From Podila epigama (Eukaryota > Mortierellomycota > Mortierellomycetes > Mortierellales > Mortierellaceae): 11,099 bases of DNA. This document shows, piece after piece, positions 1 to 8,015 of the stretch. The translations under genes were made by a program, and so were the position numbers. The notes under the pieces were generated by a model. That model was not told the origin of the DNA. It searched no databases and saw only the letters and a program-made list of their open reading frames with translations. Within the stretch, counting starts at the first letter, position 1. Every line of letters begins with the position of its first letter. The stretch is taken from positions 1-11,099 of the forward strand of contig JAAAVE010001008.1 in assembly GCA_015679605.1 (NCBI GenBank), written 5' to 3'.

Positions 1-122
1 TTTTTTTTGCGCGTCACAACACTTGAAGTGATGTTAAAGATGGTTGAAGTTGGAATGGACAAAAGTAATGTGTGTATGCATGTGCATCTGTCTAAACTGG
101 GTTACTCCATGTTCATCTATAG
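1..122 (+). other. Possible intron or leader upstream of INO80
   Basis: No convincing coding frame on either strand. The stretch opens with a T-run and ends in ctatag, which could be a 3' splice site. tctaaac at about 91-97 is a possible branch site. A donor such as gtaatg near 65 is conceivable. If so, a first exon of INO80 lies at or before the window edge. The alternative is promoter or 5' UTR sequence. Confidence 0.3.
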
Positions 123-308
123 ACATCGCAAGGACCTTACTTTTATCAGCCCCAGAGCACCGTTGCTTCTGAACGACAGGCACAGCCACAGCCACAGTTA
201 CACCAGCAGCAACAGCGTCAACACCAGATACACCACCAGCACCAGCACCAGCTTCATCCGACCCAGCTCTCAGCACGGCCTGCTTCCCCTCCACCGCAGG
301 CTAGAGTG
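123..308 (+). other. Gln/His/Pro-rich exon-like stretch, probable INO80 N-terminal coding
   Basis: After a possible 3' splice site (ctatag, ending at 122) this frame is open to a TAG at 309-311. It encodes GPYFYQPQ, then a Gln/His-rich run (QLHQQQQRQHQIHHQHQHQ) and [12 protein letters not shown]. The composition resembles a disordered N-terminus of a fungal chromatin protein. It lies in a different frame from the next exon (open 305-526), and I found no donor/acceptor pair that joins the two in phase. Options are a real or assembly single-base indel near 308-311, a splice I cannot see, or untranslated leader that happens to be CAG/CAC-rich. An alternative acceptor ending at 149 (tatcag) is also possible. 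Confidence 0.4.
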
Positions 309-3300
309 TAGCACCCTTTGACCCTCACAGTCATCCATCACACCCATCGCGCCGATCAGACCTGCACGCAACTGGCACGCATCCTCAACAAGTAGGAATC
401 GAATCGTCCCGAACTTGGCCCGTGGCACAAAACACTGCAGACTACCCTTCCAGGTCCACAACATCGCCAGAGTACCGTCGACGAAGGAGATCTGCTAGCA
501 TGGATGACCACTCTGACAGGGAAAAGGCAAGTTGATATTATCCCGTCATTCCGATTCATTACTCTTTTGAAAGAGGTTCTTTATATCCCAATGATAAACA
601 AGTCTAATCTGTTTTTCACCATGTTTTTACAATGTAGGCTTATTTCAATTCCTATAACCGCCAAAACCTTCACCCAACATCTGCCGAGACACATCCTGTA
701 GTGCGACCAACAACTCCACCAGGGTATCATGTAAGTCATACCTTTCTTTCTTTCTTTCTTTCTTTCTTTTTTTTTTTTTTGTTCTGTTTTTTGTGGCGTT
801 CTTGTTGACTTTATAAGATCAAAGGATATACTCTAATGGAATACAATGTCGGATGCATTAGTATAATACGGGTACATTCCATTCGCCGCCAGGTACAGGA
901 TACCAGGAAACAGCGTTCAAACGTCCCCCCGATTCTCCACCTAGGGAGCCCTCTAGAGCGCCAAAGTCGCAGGCAATGTCCATTTCTCAACTTCTGAGTG
1001 ACAAGACCTCTCGCGATGTCACCCCAGAGTTCATGGAGCCTTCCCCAGTTCAGAACGATGAACAACAGCGTACACGGACAGCTTCTCCCAACCCTGCTTC
1101 ATGGACTCACCATCAGACTAACAACAATGCAGTCCATGAGCAGTTACCTACTAAGGAATCTGGACAAGGAGTGTCGACTCGCTATGACCCTGTACAGGAT
1201 CGGTTGATATATTCAAAGACGGATGAGGCTTCAGAAAAAACGCTCCCCAAACCGCAAACGACTAGTGGCACAGCCGCATCTCTTTCCAGCAATGGCATCA
1301 CGTCGTCCACAGCAGATCAGCCATACGTAGATGGCCACACTACCCACGCAGTCGCGGATCAGCCAACAGCTCAATCGATAGAGCCTCTAGTGACGGAAAA
1401 GCCTATGCAGGATGTTGATATGCCAGTTTCTAATCACGCGCCCCTTGATCCATCAGGACCGGATGATAAAAAGCCAAAGTCACAGACTGATACCTCCACG
1501 ACAGCGTCTTCCAAGAAAGGCAGACCAAAGGCTCTGGCGGCTCAGGAGAAAAAGTCGACCAAAGTTAAGGTTGAAGAGAGTGCATCGGTTGAGAGTCTGA
1601 CGCCTGGTGATCAGACGCCTGTTAAACCAAAGCGAGGACGGAAACCAAAGGTGAAAGGATTAACACCTACTGTGCACCCGATCGTCCCGATAAAGCCGAA
1701 ATTAGCTGCATTGACAGTGTATGAGCCCTCTGTGGAAACCCCTGCCGTGTTGACAGAAACAGTCGTGCCAGATACCGTTGTTGGCGCAGCGTCAAAGAGA
1801 ACGAGATCAGAATCACCAGTCAATGGTGTTTTAGATGATAGCGAGCCTATGGACATTGAGACTATTAATGTTCGAAACGGTACATCCAGTGGTCGGATAT
1901 CACCAAAGCTGTTTACTAGTGACGATGACTCGGACCAGGAGGATTACTCACAGCACCCGGAGCTCATGGCGTATCGACTTGAGGTCCACAAAAGGGCACA
2001 ACGAGTTCAGAGAGCATATGAGCGACAATTGATGGTAAGGGGAATAAGCGCTTCTGGATCACTTTGATTTTACTGATGTATGAAGAATCAGCATGAAGTA
2101 GTCCATTAACAATGCTTGTTGGACTTTTTATATTTATTTTTTACCTTTTTTTTTTTTGCTGAAATAGGCTAAACGGAGAAAACTGCATGAAAAATTCCTG
2201 GCGAAACAGCAGCGACGAAATGGAGTGGCAGAGGAAGAGGAAGTTGAGCAGGAAGAAGAACCAGTAAAGGAAGAAGAAGTCATTGTTGTTCAAGAGCCGA
2301 CGCCACCCCCTGCGCCAACCCCAGCACCAACTAAAGCAAAGGGCGGTCGAGGCAGAAAGAAGGTACAGCCTAACGCTGAGGACGAGTCGGCAGTCAAGAC
2401 TGAGCGAGCAGAGGAACCGACTCCAAAGGAAACCAAGGCAGAGAAACGAAAGAGAGAGCGCCGTGAAGCAGCTGAAGCGGCGGCGCTTGCCAAGGCGCAA
2501 GAGCTCCACGGGAAGGAGGAGAAAGAGGAGGAGGATGAAGAAGAGAATGGCGAGGAAGAAGAGGATATTACTCGTGTGGCTCAATTGGATGACTCTGATG
2601 CTGAAAGCAATGCACAGGAGGAGACTAATATAGACGATGCGGATCAATCCGCAGAAAGTGAGGATGAAGCCTTGGAAGAGCCAGAAGAGGATCAAGAAAT
2701 GTTGCTTAAGAGACAGGAGGCTCAATACGAAGCGAAGCGTCGTGAGATTTGGGACCTTATCGCTCAAGTGCAGATACCTCAGGTATTATATGTATCCTGT
2801 CTTTATCTTCTTGAAATGTTTGCGTGTGATTGACCGACGCGTTATTAACAATGGCCTTTTATCTCGTTTCCTTTTTGTCATTCTATTGATATTATAGATG
2901 AACAAAATCTTGGCTTCATCGACATCGACCAGACTTCAAAACTGCAAGTTGGTTGCGCAGATGTGTCGACGATATGCCCGCAAGGCAGCTGCGCGATCTG
3001 TCAAGTTGAACAAGGACATACAAGCACGAGCCAAGAGGGCGACACGTGAGATGCTCACTTTCTGGAAGAGGAATGAGCGCGAGGAGCTTTTGCTGAGAAA
3101 GAAGGCTGAAAAGGAAGCTATCGAGAAACTCAGGATTGAGGAAGAGATGCGAGAAGCCAGACGTCAAGCCAGAAAACTCAACTTTTTGATTACACAGACA
3201 GAGTTGTACAGTCATTTCATTGGCAAGAAGATTGGAAGTAAGTCAAGTCACCTCGACATTTTTTTTCTTCACGAGAAAAGTGTTTTGCAACAGTACTAAT

Positions 3301-6300
3301 ACTCTTCTTTTTTACATCTACATAGCTGAAGCAGCCGAGGCGGATGATGATGCAGCACCTGTGCGGATGCGACCTTCTGAGGGCGGGCCCGACTCCATCG
3401 TTCAGGATCCAGATCACATGCCTATCGAAGGTGAACCGGACTTTGAAGAAGCTTCAGATGAGGCATTGGAGGCTCAAGCGAAATGGGGAGCTCAGCAAGC
3501 ACTCTTGGCGGCTCAAGCACGCACAAAGGCCTTTGATGAAGATGCAAAGGAAGAACACAAGAATGTCATCGTGGGTCACTCAAAGACAGCACACGGACCA
3601 AATATGGCGAATGCTCAAGCTGATTGTAAGTGTAGATTTTTTTCTTGTTTGCTGTAAATCCATGCCTATTCTGCCATCCTTGCTCTGTGCTATAACTCAC
3701 ACTCTAATTCGCTATTATTTTTTTTTATTTTTTTTTCTCTATGTGTATCGTTGAAAGTGGACGAGATGAACTTCCAAAACCCATCGAGTATGCCGACCAT
3801 CGCTGAAATCGAGCAGCCTACAATGCTGATGTGCCAGTTGAAGGGATATCAGATCAAGGGTCTGAATTGGCTGGCAAACTTGTATGAACAAGGCATCAAC
3901 GGTATTTTGGCAGATGAGATGGGACTGGGTAAGACTGTCCAGTCGATCTCGCTTATGGCCCATCTGGCCGAGACTCATAACATCTGGGGACCGTTCCTGG
4001 TCATTGCTCCAGCATCAACCCTGCATAATTGGCAGCAAGAGTTTACAAAGTTTACGCCGGCTCTCAGAGCGCTCCCTTACTGGGGAGACCCGAACGATCG
4101 AATGACGCTCCGCAAGGTCTGGTGCCGCAAACAGATCTATAACAAGGACTCGCCATTCCATGTGCTGATCACATCTTACCAGCTGGTTGTATCGGATGAA
4201 AAATACTTCCAGAGGGTCAAGTGGCAGTACATGGTTCTGGATGAAGCTCAGGCGATCAAGAGCTCATCCAGCAACCGATGGAAGACATTGCTGGGCTTCA
4301 ATTGCCGTAACCGACTTTTGTTGACAGGTACACCTATCCAGAACAGTATGCAGGAACTTTGGGCACTTTTGCATTTTATTATGCCCAGTCTTTTTGACTC
4401 GCATGAAGAGTTCAGTGAGTGGTTCTCCAAGGACATTGAGTCGCACGCCGAGAACAAGGGTACATTGAACGAGCACCAATTGCGACGTCTCCATATGATT
4501 TTGAAGCCTTTCATGTTGCGTCGCATCAAGAAGAATGTCCAGAATGAACTTGGCGACAAGGTATGATGATAATGATGACGATGATTTTGATGACGAAGCT
4601 ATTTCATGGTCGTTGCAGAAGAGTCACTCAATCAAATAGTCTATTCTTTCGCTAACCTGATTTTCCATGTAATGAAATGTGAATAGATTGAGCTGGAACT
4701 CAGCTGTGAGCTTACGGCAAGACAACGAGCACTCTATCGCGGCCTGAAGGCCAAGATTTCGATTGCGGAATTGTTGGAAAAGGCATCTGCCTTGGAAGAT
4801 ACCGACTCAGTCGACAGTTTGATGAACTTGGTTATGCAGTTCCGTAAGGTGTGTAACCATCCCGAGCTGTTTGAACGTGCTGATGTAGTGTCACCGTTAG
4901 CGCTTTGTGAATTCAGCCAGACACCGTCGATTGCTCGTGAGGGAGATGATCTTTACTTGGCCAACACAACCAAAAGCCTTGTCCAATTTACGATCCCCAA
5001 GTGCATGTATCGTGAAGGTGGTATTCTTACTGTACCTTCCGAGAAATCGAGAGCAGGAACGGATACCAAATATTTGGACACGCTTATGAACATTTGGCAG
5101 CCAAGTCATATAACAGAATCCATGTGGGATGACCAGGGTGCCTTTTCATTCCTGCGGTTTAGTGATGAGTCTGCCAGCGAAGCTTCCAGGATATTCCGTG
5201 GGCACTTGCTGGAGCGATTCGCTATTGATTTGGAACGGCGAGGGCAACGATCGGCTCGTGGAGTCATTGAATACGACGAAAACGACAATGTTGCGGAGTC
5301 AACTTTTGCACGATTTTTGATTTCAGAGTTATCAGAACCGCTCTCGCAACGCAACCAAGGTCTTTATAGGCATTCACAAGCACTCTGCCAGGTGCTGTCA
5401 AAGTCTGAGCTTGGCGAGTATCTGCCAATGATGGAGTCAGCCTATCGACCCAAAGCAGTTGCACCTCCAATTGAGATGATTTGCTCGGATCGTAGATTTT
5501 TGGATGACCAGCAGGATGTGTATTTCAATTTGAGAATGAGACAGTTACTCAACGGCGTACCCGAGTTCCAGACAGAGGCTGGCGAACATGATCCGATTGT
5601 GGCGCCGATGATGGATCTCTGGCGAGTGAATGGAGGATGTGGATTGTTGGGTGAGCTGTCTTTGAGCTCCAAGGGATACTCGTCGATTGAAGTGCCACAG
5701 ATGAAGCAACTGATCATGGACTCTGGCAAGCTAGCGATTTTGGACAAGTTGCTTGTGGAGTTGAAGGCAGGTGGACACCGAGTCCTTCTTTACTTCCAGA
5801 TGACCAAGATGATTGACCTGATGGAAGAGTACCTGACGTACCGACAGTACAAGTATCTTCGACTGGATGGATCGTCCAAGATTTCGGACCGTCGCGATAT
5901 GGTGACAGACTGGCAGACACGACCCGAGATATTCATCTTTTTGTTGAGTACACGTGCAGGTGGACTGGGTATCAATTTGACGGCTGCAGACACTGTGATC
6001 TTTTATGACAGCGATTGGAATCCGACCGTGGATCAGCAAGCAATGGATCGCGCACATCGTCTGGGCCAGACACGCCAGGTGACCGTGTATCGGTTGATTA
6101 CGAAGGGCACAATTGAGGAGCGAATCCTGCAACGAGCCAAGCAAAAGGATGAAATTCAAAAGGTTGTTATTTCAGGAGGCGAGTTTAAGCAGAGTGTCGA
6201 GTTCAAGCCAAGGGAGATTGTTTCGCTCTTGTTGGACGATGATGAGTTGGCTGGTAAGTTGCAAGAGCAACAGTTGAAGCGCAAGGCAGAAGAGGAGGCC

Positions 6301-6882
6301 AAGATGAGCAAGAAGAGTGGATCGCAAGGCAAGGAAGGTGGAAGACCGAGCAAGCGATCCAAGAAGGATGGTAATAGTAATGCCAGTGGTAGTGGTAGTG
6401 GAGTAGCGATGCTTCTGGCAGGATCGAGAGACGTGTCTGCAGCAGGCACGACGGTCTCCACGCCATCGGCCACCGCCGTCGTTTTGTCGACTCCAGGAAG
6501 AGCCAGAACTCTGGACGAGATGTGGGCAGAGATTGATGCTCAACAGGCGGCCATGGAAGCAGCTGCGGCAGCTCAGGCTCAAGCAGAAGAAGAGGAAGCT
6601 GCTAGGTTAAAGGCGCTGAGTAGGAAGCGTGGTGGATTAGGAAAGGGTCCCAGGATGCCCAAAGCGCCTAAAGAGAAGGTGATCAAGGAAAAGGTGGTGA
6701 AGGAGAAGGTGCCCAAGGAGCCCAAGCCCAAGAAGGAGAAGGTGATCAAGGAAAATAAGCCAACCAAGGTGGGCAAGAAGATGGGCGACTCGATGGCGAC
6801 TGAGGATTCAGCTGTGCTTGGATCAGAATTTGAGCAAAGTGCAGTCGATATGGATATTGACGTGGATATCACTAACGAGTGA
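305..6882 (+). CDS. INO80: INO80 chromatin-remodelling ATPase (multi-exon; N-terminus unresolved)
   Basis: Catalytic Snf2-family subunit of the nuclear INO80 complex, which slides nucleosomes and edits H2A.Z using ATP. Exons read: (<)305-526, 638-730, 907-2034, 2168-2782, 2898-3237, 3326-3625, 3758-4560, 4687-6882; all junction phases agree. ATG 500 (context AGCATGG) is the first Met in frame and would give 1833 residues, but the frame stays open to 305 and looks coding. Counting from ATG 500: SISQLLSD near the start of exon 3; Ser/Pro/Lys-rich tail with AT-hook-like motifs; Glu-rich segment (about 435-560); DBINO/HSA block (622-735, with [10 protein letters not shown] and [17 protein letters not shown]) that in this family binds actin/Arp4/Arp8; Walker A GLGKT (Lys893); DEAQ (996-999, as in INO80); LTGTPIQN (1023); a lobe insertion of about 275 residues (1166-1440), typical of INO80 and the Rvb1/Rvb2 docking site; [11 protein letters not shown] (1523) and DRAHRLGQ (1556). 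The C-tail is Lys/Glu-rich. Family identity is secure; the 5' end is not. Confidence 0.95.
527..637 (+). other. INO80 intron with GC-AG splice sites
   Basis: The exon frame ending MDDHSDREK meets AAG|GCAAGT, the strong U1-complementary context usual for GC donors. The intron closes at aatgtag (637). The next exon reads [15 protein letters not shown] in phase 0, and the other two frames of that exon are stopped, so the junction is well constrained. Length is 111 nt, similar to the other introns here. Transcript evidence is lacking. Confidence 0.7.
731..906 (+). other. INO80 intron with TTTC microsatellite and tandem acceptors
   Basis: Donor GTAAGT follows PPTGYH-like coding (exon reads TTPPGYH, phase 0). 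Three CAG acceptors lie close together, ending at 892, 898 and 906. Only 906 keeps the phase of the downstream frame, giving [12 protein letters not shown]. The intron carries a TTTC repeat followed by a T-run. Confidence 0.65.
743..780 (+). repeat. (TTTC)n microsatellite followed by poly-T
   Basis: Six consecutive TTTC units run into an uninterrupted T-tract, inside an INO80 intron. It is a simple repeat likely to vary in length between isolates, and may be indel-prone in assembly. Confidence 0.9.
1513..1650 (+). other. AT-hook-like motifs in INO80 N-terminal region
   Basis: KKGRPKAL (1513-1536) and KPKRGRKPK (1624-1650) carry the GRP or RGRKP core flanked by basic residues that defines AT-hooks, which bind the minor groove of A/T-rich DNA. 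Weaker versions occur in the next exon (GRGRKK, about 2345-2362) and in the C-tail ([10 protein letters not shown], about 6337-6366). The motif is short, so functional assignment is inference. Confidence 0.55.
2035..2167 (+). other. INO80 intron (GTAAGG...TAG)
   Basis: Phase 0. It joins YERQLM to [10 protein letters not shown], a continuous basic helix-like segment. A T-rich tract lies before the acceptor gaaatag. Reading through the donor reaches a stop after about ten codons, which supports splicing. Confidence 0.85.
2783..2897 (+). other. INO80 intron (GTATTA...TAG)
   Basis: Phase 0. It joins [12 protein letters not shown] to [10 protein letters not shown] within the start of the DBINO/HSA region. 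The acceptor is attatag. The ATG right after the acceptor is an internal Met, not a start. Confidence 0.85.
3238..3325 (+). other. INO80 intron (GTAAGT...TAG)
   Basis: Phase 1, 88 nt, the shortest intron seen. It splits a Thr codon right after the DBINO signature HFIGKKIG and resumes as [11 protein letters not shown]. It carries T-tracts and ends in catag. Confidence 0.85.
3626..3757 (+). other. INO80 intron (GTAAGT...AAG)
   Basis: Phase 1. It joins MANAQAD through a split Leu codon to [12 protein letters not shown], the segment just before the ATPase core. T-rich, closing with tgaaag. The acceptor is confirmed by the conserved DEMNFQNP context, typical of INO80 orthologues. Confidence 0.85.
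4561..4686 (+). other. INO80 intron (GTATGA...TAG) inside the ATPase region
   Basis: Phase 0. It joins [10 protein letters not shown] to [13 protein letters not shown], a continuous Snf2 sequence in which the K-(I/V)-E-x-x-L step is expected. The intron begins with an imperfect gatgat-rich repeat (about 4564-4595). Confidence 0.9.
6664..6779 (+). repeat. KEKV-type Lys repeat in INO80 C-tail
   Basis: The C-terminal tail carries repeated (P/I/V)KEKV units ([19 protein letters not shown], then [10 protein letters not shown]). At the DNA level a 20-nt stretch at 6673-6692 recurs exactly at 6736-6755. This suggests recent expansion within a disordered basic tail. Confidence 0.8.
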
Positions 6883-7223
6883 AAAAAATAGCTTTGTTGT
6901 TTTTATGCCTTGATCAAGGTTCAACATGTAAAATATATTTGACGCATGCTTTTTTTAATCTTGATGAATATTTTGCACAGTGGGTTGAATACTTATCCAT
7001 GATGCTACATACATGGAGGTAAAAGGCTATGACCATCGAGGTAAAATGCGATGTTCAAGTGGGTAGAGAGCAATGGGCATGGTGCAAGATGACACGATGA
7101 AAGCTCGTCATACGACAACTATCAAAGGTAAGCAACATGATATTAAATAGAGAAGGAGTGTATTTTGCTTTATTGTTAAAAAAATGAAGAGTATTTTGAT
7201 TTAGAATAGAGAATAAGAAGTAA

Positions 7224-7239
7224 CCCGCCCGAAGGCGGG
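7224..7239 (-). repeat. Short GC hairpin with UUCG loop on the minus strand
   Basis: CCCGCC (7224-7229) and GGCGGG (7234-7239) are exact reverse complements around a 4-nt loop. Read on the minus strand the loop is C-UUCG-G, the extra-stable RNA tetraloop. It sits in A/T-rich intergenic DNA and stands out by composition. No terminator role is implied for a fungal polymerase II gene. Confidence 0.7.
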
Positions 7240-7611
7240 ACCAAAAATTGGAATAACTCCATAGAGATGACTGTTACTCAGAAATTTCAGGTAAAAGGCA
7301 TGAAATTTATCTGTGATAGCTACAATCACTGGAGTGGGATGAAGAAAAAAAAAATTTGTTGCGGGGGATGGTGGTCTATTTATACTCAAAATGTGGCCAA
7401 TTCAGGGGTTGGACTGTCTAAATCGGATGGCATGTGACGGCCTGTCAAAATTACAGTTTAGCCCATGGGGTGTGAAATTATTTTTTTGAGCTATTTTTTT
7501 TTGGTTCTGGTCCTTCATGGCTATTTTTTGGACTGTTTTTTTTTATGTCCCCATTGATGTTACAACAAGCGGAGTTACTTCATTCTCCTCCACAGAGTTT
7601 GAGGACTCGTT

Positions 7612-7663
7612 ATTACAGTAGCACTTCCATACGTACCCAAATGGCCTCTCTGGCTACTGTAAT
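7612..7663. repeat. 11-bp perfect inverted repeat, 30-bp spacer
   Basis: ATTACAGTAGC at 7612-7622 is the exact reverse complement of GCTACTGTAAT at 7653-7663. The spacer contains a TACGTA palindrome. It could be a paired protein-binding site, a hairpin, or the remains of a small element. No flanking target duplication was seen. Confidence 0.6.
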
Positions 7664-7780
7664 GAAGGTGGCAGGGCTTTCCTTGGGTTTAAAAAAAAAA
7701 ATTGACAACCGCCACTCTCTTCCATTTTAATGGCACATTAAGGGGTATCATAATGTTTCCAATTGTGTTGTAACAAAACC

Positions 7781-7797
7781 TTTTTTTTTTTTTTTAG
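7781..7797 (+). promoter_or_regulatory. T15-AG tract upstream of the centromeric histone gene
   Basis: An uninterrupted T15 followed by AG, preceded by TGTAAC, and then an abrupt change to C/A-rich leader. This may be a promoter poly(dT) element that keeps nucleosomes away, or the 3' splice site of a leader intron. No clear matching donor was found. Confidence 0.35.
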
Positions 7798-8015
7798 TCT
7801 TGTCAATCAAACATCAAACAAAAGAACGCACGCGATACCCATCTCTCAATACCATCTCTTACCATCTCATTCGCGCATCACACCCTTCATACAGTAATTT
7901 GACGCACCATTCAATTTTCATCATCAGCATATCGACCAACACACATCCAAAAACCTCAAGTCCAACTTGAGGAACAACAAACAAAAAATTCCTCATTTAC
8001 ACATAACCAACAGAA

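Larger units (their letters stand above)
6883..8015. other. Intergenic region between INO80 and the centromeric histone gene
   Basis: No coding frame convinces. The first part is A/T-rich INO80 3' flank, with a perfect 12-bp palindrome CCTTGATCAAGG at 6908-6919. The middle (7200-7800) has a short GC-rich hairpin, TATTTATA (7377-7384), CCAAT (7397-7401 and 7759-7763), a GTCACATG-type E-box (minus orientation, 7431-7438), several T-runs and an inverted repeat. The last part (about 7800-8015) is C/A-rich with many CAA, CAC and ATC words and no T-runs, and looks like the 5' UTR of the next gene. Confidence 0.6.

Noticed and set aside
2283-2633. 116-codon plus-strand Arg/Lys-rich frame
   Set aside because: Alternate frame of the INO80 exon; the Glu-rich frame connects in phase to both neighbours.
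2141-2767. 208-codon minus-strand frame rich in Leu, Phe and Ser
   Set aside because: It is the antisense of the Glu/Lys-rich INO80 exon; GAA/GAG codons read backwards give TTC/CTC. Composition explains it.
5731-6159. 142-codon minus-strand frame
   Set aside because: Antisense shadow of the conserved helicase lobe of INO80.
6908-6919. CCTTGATCAAGG palindrome as an element end or binding site
   Set aside because: Only 12 bp, no second copy or paired structure nearby; left as a note.
7201-7389. 62-codon minus-strand frame
   Set aside because: Composition follows A/T-rich intergenic DNA and no domain is visible.
7545-7730. 61-codon plus-strand frame in the intergenic region
   Set aside because: No homology cue and it spans an inverted repeat and an A-run; length is expected by chance.
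7776-7797. T-run as a bacterial-style terminator
   Set aside because: The window is clearly eukaryotic, there is no stem before the run, and similar T-runs occur throughout.
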